Source: Chiayiivirga flava (GTDB lineage Bacteria > Pseudomonadota > Gammaproteobacteria > Xanthomonadales > Xanthomonadaceae). From it: a DNA stretch of 64,000 nt. The notes under the pieces were generated by a model. The model ran no database searches and was not told where the DNA came from. It was given only the letters and a program-made list of their open reading frames with translations. The position numbers and the translations under genes were made by a program. Numbering within the stretch: position 1 is the stretch's first letter; the number at the start of each line of letters is the position of its first letter. This document shows, piece after piece, positions 8,699-22,357 of this stretch. The stretch is from positions 186,001 through 250,000 of the forward strand of contig NZ_JACHHP010000002.1 of assembly GCF_014202825.1 (NCBI RefSeq). Direction: 5' to 3'.

Positions 8699-10810
8699 TC
8701 AGGCGGCGGGATAACCCAGGCGCTGCGCGACCGCGCCCAGCGGCGCGAACGCGTCGGCGAGCGCGGCCGCATAGTGGCGCCAGTGTCCGTCGGCGAACGC
8801 GGTAGGCAGCGCCAGCGGACCGTCGCGCAGACGCTGCGCCGCGGCGACGTGCGGCGCGGCCGGCAGGGCGAGGAAGTCGGCCAGGGTGTCCGCCGTCGTC
8901 GCGAGGTCGCCCTCGGCCACACCGTGGCCGAGTTCGAGCAGCGGCAGCAGCGCGCGTTCGCGCAGCGTGACCAGCGCATCGAGCGCACCGGCCAGCCAGC
9001 GCGCGGCCGCCACCAGATCGCCGCAGTCGTAGCGCTGCGGCGAACCGAACGCGAGCCAGTTCAGCAGCAGGTCGCGCGGGTCGCGCAGGATCGCGACGAT
9101 GCGCGTGCCGGACGCGGCGGCGCGCAGCATCGGCAGCACACGCGCGTCCAGATGCGGCAGCCAGTCCACGCTCGTCTCCGGCGCGTGGCCGAGCGCGGTG
9201 AGGCCGGCGCGCCATGCGGTGACGAATTCGTCGGCCGCGCCTTCGAGCGTGGCGGGATACAGATCGATGCCGTCGGGCAGGGTGAAGCCGTCGCGCCGCG
9301 GCGTTGCGGAAAACCGGTCGGCGACGAGCTGCAGCGTGTCGGCACCGCGCAGCAGTGCGGCGGCCAGTTCCGGACTGCTGCCGGGCGGCGCCCACAGCAG
9401 GATCGGCGCGGGCGTCGCGGCGGGCGCGAGGCCGTCGGCGCGCGCCAGCGCGGCCTCCACGAGCGCGGGCCGGGCCGCGTGCGCGGGCAATGCCACGGGC
9501 GACGGGGTCAGGCGCTGCGCCTCGCGCCACGCGGCGGCGGCGCCGGCGTGATCGCCGCTGCGGTCGAGCGCGTGTCCGAGCCAGCCGAGCAGCGCACGCC
9601 GGTGCTGCGGATCGCGCACGTGCGCGACGATCGCCTGCAGCCGCGTCACCGCACCGGCGGCGTCGCCCGTGCGCAGCGCGGCGCGCGCCAGCACGATGTG
9701 CGAGGCAACACGCGCCGGGTCGCGCGCGACCGCGCTCTGCGCGAGCTCCGCCGCACGACCGTGGTCGCCGCGCGCCTCGCACACCTGGGCGAGCAACTCG
9801 GTCGCCGCCGGCGTCGGCGATGCGGTGTACCAGCGATCGGCGATCGTGGCGGACCAGGCGCCGTCGCCGCGCGCAAGCTCGAGCAGCGCGACCCACGCCG
9901 GATCGAACGCCGGATGCCGCGCGAGCACCTGTTCGAGCACGGCGGCCAGGTCGTGCGGTGCGCCCAGTTCCTGCAGCACACCCTGCAGCGCGCGCAGCAC
10001 GCCCGGATGCGGTCGCGCCTGCAGCGAACGCTCGAAGCGTTCGCGCGCCTGCAGCAGGTCGCCGCGCGTGCGCGCAAGCTGTCCCTGCAACGCGAGCGCG
10101 GCGGCATCGTCGGGGGTTTCGTTCAGCAGCACGCCGAGTTCGACGTCGGCCTCGTCGTGGCGATTCTGCGCCAGCAGCGCGCGCAGCAGCGCATGCCGCA
10201 ACGCGGTCGCATCGGGCTGCAGCGCGAGCGCATTGCGCAGCGCCTGTTCGGCGAAGGCGTGGCGACCGAGCGCGAGCAGCGTCATCCCGAGCACGCCCTG
10301 CACGAGGCTGTCGTCCGGCGCCAGTTGCGCCGCCTGGGTGAGCACCGACAGCGCCGCCTCGCCTTGTCCGCGGGCGAGCAGCAGTTGGCCGTGCAGCGCG
10401 AGCAGGTGCGGGTGCTCGGCGTTGATGCGCTCGGCCACGCGCAGCTGGCGTTCGGCCTCGGGCAGGTCGCCGCGCGCCAGCGCGAGCTGCGCCAGGCTGA
10501 GGTAGGCGATGAGCTGGTTCGGATCCTGCGCCACGGCGCGGTCGAGCGCGGCACGCGCGGCCGCCGGGTCGCGCCGGTGTGCGGCCAGCAGCGCGCGGGC
10601 GATGTGGGTCTCGGCACGCTCGGGCGCCAGGGCCAGGGCCCGTCCGAACGCGGCATCGGCGGCGTCGAGCTGCCCGCGCGCCTGCAGGCTCACGCCGAGC
10701 AGGTGCTCGGCCTGCGGTTCGTCGGGACGGTCGGCAAGCCACGCGCGGGCGGCGGTTTCGGCGGCGGCATAGTCGCCGCCGCGCAGGGCGGAAAGCACGG
10801 TATCGAGCAT
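8699..10810 (-). CDS. TPR-repeat protein with degenerate sulfotransferase-like C-terminus
   Basis: Protein of 703 residues. Residues about 1-440 are a run of tetratricopeptide repeats (for example AAETAARAWLADRPDEPQAE, ADAAFGRALALAPERAETHI). The C-terminal third resembles TPR-linked sulfotransferases: a phosphosulfate-loop position around 468-485 reads WAPPGSSPELAA instead of the usual P-R-SGTT, and a LRDPRDLLLNWL segment at about 571-582 matches the 3'-phosphate-binding motif. Activity is therefore doubtful. No Shine-Dalgarno is seen before ATG 10810; a longer frame to 10897 would overlap the yheT-like gene. Confidence 0.75.
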   Translation of the reverse strand: MLDTVLSALRGGDYAAAETAARAWLADRPDEPQAEHLLGVSLQARGQLDAADAAFGRALALAPERAETHIARALLAAHRRDPAAARAALDRAVAQDPNQLIAYLSLAQLALARGDLPEAERQLRVAERINAEHPHLLALHGQLLLARGQGEAALSVLTQAAQLAPDDSLVQGVLGMTLLALGRHAFAEQALRNALALQPDATALRHALLRALLAQNRHDEADVELGVLLNETPDDAAALALQGQLARTRGDLLQARERFERSLQARPHPGVLRALQGVLQELGAPHDLAAVLEQVLARHPAFDPAWVALLELARGDGAWSATIADRWYTASPTPAATELLAQVCEARGDHGRAAELAQSAVARDPARVASHIVLARAALRTGDAAGAVTRLQAIVAHVRDPQHRRALLGWLGHALDRSGDHAGAAAAWREAQRLTPSPVALPAHAARPALVEAALARADGLAPAATPAPILLWAPPGSSPELAAALLRGADTLQLVADRFSATPRRDGFTLPDGIDLYPATLEGAADEFVTAWRAGLTALGHAPETSVDWLPHLDARVLPMLRAAASGTRIVAILRDPRDLLLNWLAFGSPQRYDCGDLVAAARWLAGALDALVTLRERALLPLLELGHGVAEGDLATTADTLADFLALPAAPHVAAAQRLRDGPLALPTAFADGHWRHYAAALADAFAPLGAVAQRLGYPAA

Positions 10811-10832
10811 GGAAAACAACGCAGTCTGCGAA

Positions 10833-11879
10833 TCAGACCGCCATTGTAGCCGCTGTCTCCGGCGTCGACGTGGCGCGTTCGCGCACCTCTTCCGCACCGA
10901 GCACGCGCGCGGTGACGTACTCCTCGGCGAAGCTGCGCAGGCGGAAGTCCTGGATGAAGCCGCAGTGGCCGCCGAATGGCGCGATGTCGAGCCGTGCGCT
11001 GGGCGGCAGATCCAGTTCGCGGAAATCGTCCACCGGAATGATCGGATCGTCGGCCGACGTGAGAATGCTGACCGGCACCTGCAGCGCGGCGAGGCGCCGA
11101 CCGGCCACGGAATAGCCTTCGAGGTAATTGTCGAGCGTGCCGAACTCGGTGTGGCGTTCGACCAGCAGCTGGGTCAGACCGCGCAGGCTGGCGCGCAGGT
11201 CGCGGGGCGTGAACGCGAAGCGCCCCGGATACAGCGCCTGCTTGCGCCGGAGCGAGCCGCCCCACTTGATGAGGAAGTAGCGCTCGTAGAACCACGGCGC
11301 GGCCTCGATGGCCGACAGGCCGGCGCGCGGGCTGATCACCGGGCACACCGCCACGGCGTGGGTCAGCGCGATGCCTGCGCCCGGCGCGCGCAGCGCCACG
11401 CGCAACGCGAAGTTCCCGCCCAGCGAATACCCGGCCACATGCAGCGAGGGCGTGGGGAAGCGCCGTGCGATGTCCGCCACCGCGCCGACCACCTCGTCGA
11501 TCATGCACGAGTGGAACAGGCCTTCGTTGAGATGGTGCGTGGCGCCGTGGTCGCGGAAATGCAGGCGGAAGACGTCGAAGCCTTCCTCCAGCAGGCGCGC
11601 ACCGGTGTGCAGCAGGTAACTGGACTCGACGCTGCCTTCCCAGCCGTGCAGCAACACCACAAGTCCGCGTGCGGAGCCACGGACGCGCTGCGCGGTGTGG
11701 AAGCCCTGCAGGCGCACGCCGTTGCCGCAGTCGAGCATCACTTCCTGCGCATGCGTTTCGATATGGCTGGTGCGGCCGCGCGCGGCAAGGCGGCGAAGTC
11801 GGCTCGACGCCAGCACCGACTGCACGTGCCGGTTGCGCAGCAGGCGCGGCGGGCGGAATTCGCCGGGCTCCCGGTTCAT
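10833..11879 (-). CDS. YheT-family alpha/beta-hydrolase
   Basis: Predicted cytoplasmic hydrolase of 348 residues of the YheT/EMB8 family. It has the conserved N-terminus FRPPRLLRNRHVQSVLAS, oxyanion motif LLHGWEG (77-82), nucleophile elbow GYSLGG (Ser152), acid region SADDPIIP and the catalytic His in FGGHCGFI. The substrate is unknown; homologues act on small esters. The start at 11879 gives the family's usual N-terminus. It lies 10 bases after plsC and 22 bases before the TPR gene, the probable second gene of the envelope operon. Confidence 0.9.
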   Translation of the reverse strand: MNREPGEFRPPRLLRNRHVQSVLASSRLRRLAARGRTSHIETHAQEVMLDCGNGVRLQGFHTAQRVRGSARGLVVLLHGWEGSVESSYLLHTGARLLEEGFDVFRLHFRDHGATHHLNEGLFHSCMIDEVVGAVADIARRFPTPSLHVAGYSLGGNFALRVALRAPGAGIALTHAVAVCPVISPRAGLSAIEAAPWFYERYFLIKWGGSLRRKQALYPGRFAFTPRDLRASLRGLTQLLVERHTEFGTLDNYLEGYSVAGRRLAALQVPVSILTSADDPIIPVDDFRELDLPPSARLDIAPFGGHCGFIQDFRLRSFAEEYVTARVLGAEEVRERATSTPETAATMAV

Positions 11880-11889
11880 GCGACGGTGC

Positions 11890-12690
11890 TCACGACTGCA
11901 TCGCCGCGAGGATGCGCTCGCGGCTGCCCTCCGCGAGCTTGCGCCGGCCTTCGACCTCCGGCGGCAGCGGATCGAGGAAATACACCTCGGCCACACGCGC
12001 CGGTTCGCCCAGCACGCGCCAGAAATTCTGCAGGAAATTCTCGTTCTCGCCGAACGCGACGAGGGTCTGCGCACTGCCGCCCGCGCCGTAGCGCAGCGCG
12101 ACCGGCTGCACCGGCACCTGCGCGGCGACCGCTGCCTGGAAGATGCGCGCGTGGAAGGTCTTCACCGTATCGCCGGCGTTGGCGCCGCCTTCGGGAAACA
12201 CGCCGACGGCCTGGCCGGACTGCAGCCGTTCGACCATCAGGTGCAGCACGCCGGCCAGCGATTCGGTGTTGCCGCGGCGGTGGTAGATGGTTCCGCCGCG
12301 GCGCGCCAGCCAGCCGATCAGCGGCCAGCGGCTGATTTCGCTCTTGGCGACGAAGCCGACCACGCGCTGGCTGTGCATCAGTTCGATATCCAGCCACGAG
12401 ACATGATTGGCCACGAACAGCGCCGCGCCCGGCAACGGTGTGCCGATGCGCCGCGTGCGCCAGCCGAAGATACGCATGAGCCCGGCCGACCACACCCGGA
12501 TCACGCGGTGATCGACGCGCTCGCCGCGCACCTGCCAGCGCTGCGTGAGCGGATTGATCATCAGCAGCGTGATCGGCAGACCGATCGCCAGATGCAGCAG
12601 CAGCAGCGGCAACCGCACCGCGTAGCGCGCCGGCCGCAGCGGGTCGCGTGCGACCGCCATCACGTCGCGGGTCTCCGGCATCGAATTCAT
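11890..12690 (-). CDS. plsC: 1-acyl-sn-glycerol-3-phosphate acyltransferase
   Basis: Membrane-bound acyltransferase of 266 residues making phosphatidic acid from lysophosphatidic acid. It has an N-terminal hydrophobic segment (about 28-46), the catalytic NHVSWLD (His96, Asp101) and the FPEGG glycerophosphate-binding motif (165-169). These are all the hallmark PlsC elements, though some homologues acylate other lysolipids. It is the first gene of a tightly packed minus-strand run (plsC to uppP, gaps from -4 to 22 bases). A 194-base gap precedes it. Confidence 0.9.
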   Translation of the reverse strand: MNSMPETRDVMAVARDPLRPARYAVRLPLLLLHLAIGLPITLLMINPLTQRWQVRGERVDHRVIRVWSAGLMRIFGWRTRRIGTPLPGAALFVANHVSWLDIELMHSQRVVGFVAKSEISRWPLIGWLARRGGTIYHRRGNTESLAGVLHLMVERLQSGQAVGVFPEGGANAGDTVKTFHARIFQAAVAAQVPVQPVALRYGAGGSAQTLVAFGENENFLQNFWRVLGEPARVAEVYFLDPLPPEVEGRRKLAEGSRERILAAMQS

Positions 12691-12884
12691 CCGTACACGA
12701 TACCGATTGCGTTAGAGCAATTCACCCAACGCCGCGGTATGGCGCAGCGACCGGCGCCGCGGCGCGTGTCGACGCACCGGTGCGATGGCCGGACGCACAC
12801 GCCGACCACCGTGATTGCGCGGACTGCAACGCCGGGGTCGGGGCTCGGCGCGGCATGCCGCACCGTATCTGCTTCTGCGCGCCG

Positions 12885-13499
12885 TCAGAATCCGAGCCAG
12901 GCCGTGGCTGCCGTCTGCGTGAGAAGCGCGCGCTGCTCACGCACGAGCTCGGCGTTGCGCGCTATCGCGCTGCCCTGCAGCGGCGTCGGCGTGGCGTCGG
13001 CGTCGGCGCCGGCCAGGCCCAGCGCGGCGTACGCCTGCGCGCGGACCCAGCGGTATTCCTCCAGCGACATGCCCTGCGCATTGAGTGCATCCACCTGCGC
13101 CAGCTTCGCGTCACGGATCAGCCCGAAGAGATCGCCGTACGCGCCCAGCAGGTCCGTCAGGCCCGGCTCGCTGCCGTTGCCCGTGCGTGCCTCGATCTCC
13201 TTGTACTTGGCTTCCAGCACGGCGAGCGTGTCGCCCACATCGACCTGCAACGCGCGCTGCACCGCGACGAAGCGCTGCCATGTCTCCGGCGGGATGGTCC
13301 CGTCGGCCGGTGCGGAATACGGCGTGCGGTTGCTGACCTTGGCCTCGATCTGTGCGATCTCCGCGAACTGCGTGGCCGCCCCCATGAACTCGCTCCCGGC
13401 ATGCCATGCCGGCTTCAGCACGAACCACCACAATGCGCCGCCGCCGATCACCAGCACCAGCAGACCCACCACCAGACAACCCCCCAGGGCTTTTTTCAT
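12885..13499 (-). CDS. Hypothetical single-span membrane protein
   Basis: Protein of 204 residues: MKKALGGCLVVGLLVLVIGGG forms one N-terminal membrane anchor, followed by a helical, probably periplasmic domain (LAVLEAKYKEIEARTG, LEEYRWVRAQAY). I do not recognise the family. The start at 13499 is supported by GGGAG about eight bases upstream. It lies 94 bases downstream of the Ser/Thr kinase on the same strand and may be cotranscribed with it. Confidence 0.75.
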   Translation of the reverse strand: MKKALGGCLVVGLLVLVIGGGALWWFVLKPAWHAGSEFMGAATQFAEIAQIEAKVSNRTPYSAPADGTIPPETWQRFVAVQRALQVDVGDTLAVLEAKYKEIEARTGNGSEPGLTDLLGAYGDLFGLIRDAKLAQVDALNAQGMSLEEYRWVRAQAYAALGLAGADADATPTPLQGSAIARNAELVREQRALLTQTAATAWLGF

Positions 13500-13593
13500 G
13501 GACGCACTCCCGCAATGACTCGATGAAAGGGCAGGACCACGCCTGCCGTGCATACAGTGACGGTGCAGACCGTCCGCGCCGGACACGGGGCCC

Positions 13594-16260
13594 TCAGCGC
13601 GGCATCCACGCGGCCGCCTCGATGACGCGCGGGCTGCGTTCGCCGAGCGCGTCGCGCAACACCCCCATCGCCTGCGCGGCATCGCGTTCGCCGTCCGCGT
13701 TGTCGGGATCGAGGCTTGCGACCAGCAGTGCCGCCTGCGCCGTCTCCCAGTGCGTTTCGCCGTTGCGCGCACGCCGCAGGGACAGGCATTCGCGGGCGTC
13801 ACGCAGCGCGTCTTCGGGCGACGTCGTGCGCTGCGCGATCGCGCTCTGGCAGAGCGCAGCTGCCAGATAGCTGGCACCGCTGGCGCCGCTCTCGCGCAGC
13901 CCGGCGATGGCGGCCTGCAACCGCGCGAGCGATGTCGCGTCGCCGCGTCGCCACTGGATCTCGGCCAGTTGCGCGGCGGCCCGCAGGCTGGCCGGATGTC
14001 CGGCACCGAGTTTGGCGACGAGCGTGTCGCGGCTGCGTGCGGCGGTGCGTTCGGCACCGCCGTAGGCGCGTTGTGTGGTCTGGTAGTCCGCCAGCGCAAG
14101 GCCGGCGCTGGCGCTGTCGATGCTGTCGGCGCCGGTGTAGCGCTCCAGCAGGACGATCGCCTCGTCCAGCTGCGGCGCGGCCTCGTCGAAGCGACCGAGC
14201 AGCGTCAGGGCGCGACCGTAGTTGACCAGCAGCGCGCCGAGCGCGGCCGACTCGCCGCTCGCGGCGCGGCGCACCTCGAGCGCGCGCTGCAGCCACGCCT
14301 GCGCCTGCACCATGCGGCCGGACAGCATCGCGGCCACGGCCAGGTTGTTGAGCGTGTTCGCGGCATCGACGCTGGCGCCGCGGCCGGTGGCCTCGAACAC
14401 GGCAAGCGCGGCTTCCAGTTCGGTCCGTGCCGCGTCGAGCGCGCCGGCCTGGAGGTAGCCGGCGGCCAGGCTGTTGTGCGCCGCGGCGGTTTCGCGTGCG
14501 GTCGCGCCGCGCGCCTGACGCTGCAGCGACACCGCCTCGCGCAGATCGGCGAGCGCCGCGTCGAGCGCGCCCGACATGCGCCGGCATTGCCCGCGCAGCG
14601 ACAGCGCGGTACCGACGGCGCTGCGCTGGTCGCCGGGTTCCGCGCGCAGCAGCGACAGCGCGGTTTCGATCTCGGCGCAGGCCTCCACCGGATTGCCGCG
14701 GCGCAGTTGCACGTCGGCAAGGTCGCTGTGCACCTGGGCGCGCAGCGCACCGGGCGCGCGGCCGTCGTCGAGCTGCAGGAAGCGCGACAGCAACGCCTCC
14801 GCCGCGACGAAATCGCCGAGGTAGATGTAGATCTCCGCCAGCGATGCCAGCACCTGCTGGCGCGCATCGGGGTCGTCGGCGAATTCGCGCTCGATCCCTG
14901 CGGCCGCCTGTTCGAGCACCGTCTTGGCGCTGAGCGCCTGCGCATCGCCGGCCTGGGCACCGGCGTCGCGGAACATCAGCAGCAGGTAATCGCGCACCGC
15001 CTGCGAACGGCGCGCCTCGAGCTGCGCGGCGTCGCGCTCGGCGGCGGTGTAGCGCGCCTGCCAGACGATGCCCGACACGCCCGCCACCAACGCGAGCGTC
15101 ACCGCCCCCGCCGCCGCGGCCAGGCCCCAGCGGCGCCGCAGCCATTTGCGCGCGCGGTAGCCGAGCGTGGGCGGATGCGCGTGCACGGGCCGGCCGTCGA
15201 GAAAGCGCCGCACGTCGGCGGCGAAGGCATCGACGTTGGGATAGCGCTGCACGGGCTCGCGCCGCAACGCCTGCGCGACGATGGCGTCGAGATCGCCGCG
15301 CAAGGTGGCCGGCGCAAGTGCAAGCGTCGCGTCCGGCGTCGCCGCACTGCTGACGGGGCGCGCATCGTCCTCGGTGATGCGCTGGACGAACCCGGCCCAG
15401 TTGCCGTCGAAGGCCGGATGCGGCGCGCGCCCGCTGAGCAGCAGGAACAACAGCGCGCCGAGTGCGTAGACGTCGGTCCGCGTGCTGATCACGCCGCCCT
15501 GCAGCTGTTCGGGCGCGGCGAAATCGGGCGTGAGCGCAAGGTGCTGGGTGTTGCCGCGCTCGGCGTCCGGTGCCAGCAGCTTGGCGATACCGAAATCCAG
15601 CAGCTTCACGCTGCCGTCGGCGGCCACGCGGATGTTCGACGGCTTCAGGTCGCGATGCACGACGAGCACGCCGTGCGCGTACGCCACCGCCTCGCAGATC
15701 GCGAGGAACACCTGCAGCCGCGCTTCCAGCGACGGACGCGCGCGCGCGAGCCAGTCGTCCAGATCCTCGCCGTCGGCCAGCTCCATCACGAGATAGGGCT
15801 GCCCGTCCGGCAGCACACCGCCATCGAGCAGGCGTGCGATGTGCGGATGATCGAGCCTGGCGAGCACGCGCCGTTCGCGCTCGAGCTGGTCCTTGAATCG
15901 CAGATCGTGACCGCGCAGCAGCTTGACCGCAGCGCGTTTGTCGAACGCGCCGTCGGCGCGCTCGGCCAGATACACCGTGCCCATGCCGCCGCGCCCGAGC
16001 TTCTCGAGCAGGCGCCACGCGCCGGCACGCAGGCCGCGGCGATCGGTCGGACGCTCGCGCGTCACTTCCGCGGCCAGACCACCTAGCGCAGGCAGCACCG
16101 CATCGTCCGGCGCAAGCGCGCGGCGCAGATCGGCGATCAGGTCCGGATGCACCTCGGCGCACATCGCGAGGAACTGCTCGCGGGCATCGTCGTCGAGTTC
16201 GAGCGCCCGGTCGATCAGCGGCTCGAGACGCAGGAAGCGCTGGTTCAGAGGTTCGGACAC
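13594..16260 (-). CDS. Serine/threonine protein kinase with TPR sensor domain
   Basis: Protein of 888 residues. The order is a short helical N-terminus (1-80), a Hanks-type kinase domain with P-loop GRGGMG (89-94), Lys113, HRDLKPSN (catalytic Asp204) and DFG (222-224), then a transmembrane segment (about 379-401) and a large helical tetratricopeptide region to the C-terminus. This is the PknB-like layout with an extracytoplasmic TPR domain common in xanthomonads, often beside an ECF sigma factor; none is seen here. All kinase catalytic residues are intact. Substrate and signal are unknown. Confidence 0.92.
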   Translation of the reverse strand: MSEPLNQRFLRLEPLIDRALELDDDAREQFLAMCAEVHPDLIADLRRALAPDDAVLPALGGLAAEVTRERPTDRRGLRAGAWRLLEKLGRGGMGTVYLAERADGAFDKRAAVKLLRGHDLRFKDQLERERRVLARLDHPHIARLLDGGVLPDGQPYLVMELADGEDLDDWLARARPSLEARLQVFLAICEAVAYAHGVLVVHRDLKPSNIRVAADGSVKLLDFGIAKLLAPDAERGNTQHLALTPDFAAPEQLQGGVISTRTDVYALGALLFLLLSGRAPHPAFDGNWAGFVQRITEDDARPVSSAATPDATLALAPATLRGDLDAIVAQALRREPVQRYPNVDAFAADVRRFLDGRPVHAHPPTLGYRARKWLRRRWGLAAAAGAVTLALVAGVSGIVWQARYTAAERDAAQLEARRSQAVRDYLLLMFRDAGAQAGDAQALSAKTVLEQAAAGIEREFADDPDARQQVLASLAEIYIYLGDFVAAEALLSRFLQLDDGRAPGALRAQVHSDLADVQLRRGNPVEACAEIETALSLLRAEPGDQRSAVGTALSLRGQCRRMSGALDAALADLREAVSLQRQARGATARETAAAHNSLAAGYLQAGALDAARTELEAALAVFEATGRGASVDAANTLNNLAVAAMLSGRMVQAQAWLQRALEVRRAASGESAALGALLVNYGRALTLLGRFDEAAPQLDEAIVLLERYTGADSIDSASAGLALADYQTTQRAYGGAERTAARSRDTLVAKLGAGHPASLRAAAQLAEIQWRRGDATSLARLQAAIAGLRESGASGASYLAAALCQSAIAQRTTSPEDALRDARECLSLRRARNGETHWETAQAALLVASLDPDNADGERDAAQAMGVLRDALGERSPRVIEAAAWMPR

Positions 16261-16604
16261 GGCAACACGGCAGCCAGGCGCACCGGGTGCGGGACAGGCG
16301 TCAATTCTGGCGCAAAGACGCGGCGGACGCGCGCGATCGTGTTGGTTCGCGATGGGTATATGCGAACCGCGCGCCTGCGTTCGAGATGGTTCGGACCTTC
16401 AAACTGTTGCGCGGCGGCAGCGTAGATTGGTGTGGCAGCGCGCCACTGCGCAGCGGAGGGTCGCCACGCAGCATCAGTCCGGATTTCGACTCCATGAGGA
16501 TCGGATTTTCTCGATTATTCAGCCGAAGCCCTCGCTTTCCTGGAATGCCTCAGCGCAGGCTGCGCCGTTGAATTTATCGTGCGCAAATTATCGTCCGCAC
16601 AGAC
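16261..16604. other. Intergenic region between the kinase and rrn operon
   Basis: No gene seen. It must contain the promoter of the kinase gene reading leftward. An inverted repeat GGTTCGC / GCGAACC (16344-16350 and 16362-16368) is the only obvious structure. The A+T content rises towards the rrn terminator. Confidence 0.5.
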
Positions 16605-16634
16605 AAACGCCCCGATCGTGGGATCGGGGCGTTT
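16605..16634 (-). terminator. rrn operon terminator
   Basis: 13-bp perfect stem AAACGCCCCGATC / GATCGGGGCGTTT with a four-base loop, immediately after the 5S gene on the minus strand. The arm ends in TTT before GTCTG. Position and shape fit the rRNA operon terminator. Confidence 0.85.
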
Positions 16635-16643
16635 GGGGAGAAG

Positions 16644-16759
16644 ACCCTGGCGATGACCTACTCTTGCATGCGCATGCACACTACCATCGGCGCAGCTGCG
16701 TTTCACTTCCGAGTTCGGGATGGGATCGGGTGGTGCCACAGCGCTATGTTCACCAGGGA
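16644..16759 (-). rRNA. rrf: 5S ribosomal RNA
   Basis: On the minus strand the sequence starts TCCCTGGTGAACATAGCGC, contains CCGAACTCGGAAGTGAAACG and GCCGATGGTAGTGTG, and closes with GCCAGGGTC pairing with the 5' end. Length is about 116 bases; ends are placed by alignment to the E. coli gene and may be off by a few bases. Confidence 0.95.
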
Positions 16760-16930
16760 GAGGGTGGAGGGTCGCGTCGTGTGTGGGATCGATGCCATCG
16801 GAGACGCCGGATGGTCGATCGCATGCACGCACTCGCGCTCACGCTCTCATGGGGTTGGGACGTAACAAGGTATTGTCTGAGGTTTACTGTCTCGATGTGC
16901 CATCGAGGACAAGACAACTTGAGGTTATAT

Positions 16931-19808
<2,878 letters not shown>

Positions 19809-19910
19809 ATATAACCCCAAGTTGCCTCGGGATCACGTCAAACAACAAGTTTGCTTACTTGCCTCAACGACACATTCAAGACAGTTGTCTCAAACGCTTG
19901 TTACGTCCCA

Positions 19911-19925
19911 AATTTTCAAAGAACT
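19911..19925 (-). promoter_or_regulatory. boxA-like antitermination signal before 23S
   Basis: Minus strand GTTCTTTGAAAATTT resembles the boxA core TGCTCTTTAACA that loads the NusB/NusE antitermination complex ahead of 23S rRNA. It sits in the spacer between tRNA-Ile and 23S. The call rests on similarity and position. Confidence 0.6.
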
Positions 19926-20013
19926 CGAGCCAGGCCTCAACGCCTGTCCGATTCAAAATCGTGTGTGTGCGCAGCATCCAGAACGCTCTTCGTCGCTCTT
20001 GCATTCCGCAAGA

Positions 20014-20090
<77 letters not shown>

Positions 20091-20151
20091 AATGTGTTGA
20101 TCGCTTCGACAGGCAACCGTGTACACGGTTGTCTTGAAGGGATTCGCACAG

Positions 20152-20227
20152 TGGTGGAGCCAGTCGGGATCGAACCGACGACCCCCTGCTTGCAAAGCAG
20201 GTGCTCTCCCAGCTGAGCTATGGCCCC
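20152..20227 (-). tRNA. tRNA-Ala (UGC)
   Basis: 76 bases; begins GGGGCCATAGCTCAGCTGGG, anticodon TGC at 20194-20192, T-loop GGTTCGATCCC, encoded CCA. It precedes tRNA-Ile in the transcript, the reverse of the E. coli order and as found in xanthomonads. Confidence 0.98.
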
Positions 20228-20326
20228 GTCAAACGAGGCGGCCACGACGCGCAGCGTCGCAGCCTGTTTCTGGATGCAGGTAACTTGTGAGGACGCCCGT
20301 GACGAACGGCCAAGCCTTCATGCTCT

Positions 20327-21865
<1,539 letters not shown>

Positions 21866-22006
21866 AAATTGCAGAAGGCCGAAACCTTCAATCTTCTGAG
21901 CGAGTCGTTCCGATCCCAAGCTTCATTGCTGACTCTTGGTTCGTGAACTCTCTGCAATGGACTCGTCGTCGCATCACAGGCGTCCACACAAATTACCTGC
22001 GCACAC

Positions 22007-22017
22007 TGTCAAAGATC
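22007..22017 (-). promoter_or_regulatory. boxA antitermination site in the rrn leader
   Basis: Minus strand GATCTTTGACA resembles boxA, and 20-30 bases downstream lies TTTGTGTGG, resembling boxC of E. coli leaders. This is the expected site of antitermination complex assembly before 16S. Confidence 0.65.
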
Positions 22018-22086
22018 TTCGAACGGTGCGGAGAGGCCTTCGCCTCCATCCGCGACAGCCGGACGTTTCGTCCAACCGAGCCGCAC

Positions 22087-22114
22087 ATCTTACATCGAAT
22101 TTCACGTCCGTCAA
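22087..22114 (-). promoter_or_regulatory. rrn promoter (sigma-70), proximal
   Basis: Minus strand -35 TTGACG (22109-22114), a 16-base spacer and -10 TAAGAT (22087-22092), followed by a GC-rich discriminator GTGCGGC as in stringently controlled rRNA promoters. It lies about 220 bases upstream of 16S. Confidence 0.75.
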
Positions 22115-22194
22115 CACCTCGGCACGGACTTTCTTTCGGTCCCCTCCCAACAGCGGTCGGGCATTTCGCCTCAACCCCGTCGCGGGGGCCGACC

Positions 22195-22223
22195 ATTATG
22201 CATGGGCCGGGAGGCACGTACAA
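22195..22223 (-). promoter_or_regulatory. Possible second rrn promoter, distal
   Basis: Minus strand TTGTAC (22218-22223), a 17-base spacer and CATAAT (22195-22200). The -10 is good and the -35 weak. Tandem promoters are usual for rrn operons, so this is plausible but unproven. Confidence 0.45.
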
Positions 22224-22357
22224 GAGGGCCGGACGTGCACGGTTGCGCCGATGCCCGTGGCCGACAACGCGGCCCGCAGCCTGGCGCAAGCGCAAGACAG
22301 CCCGGAGAGGTTCGGCTATCGTCGGGCTGCAGTCAGCGTGGCGACAGCGGGGTGTGC

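Larger units (their letters stand above)
21866..22357. other. rrn leader and divergent intergenic region
   Basis: No protein gene supported. It holds the rrn leader with a boxA at 22007-22017, a downstream promoter at 22087-22114 and a possible upstream promoter at 22195-22223, all reading leftward. The DUF192 gene starts on the other strand at 22358, so its promoter must also lie here. Confidence 0.75.
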
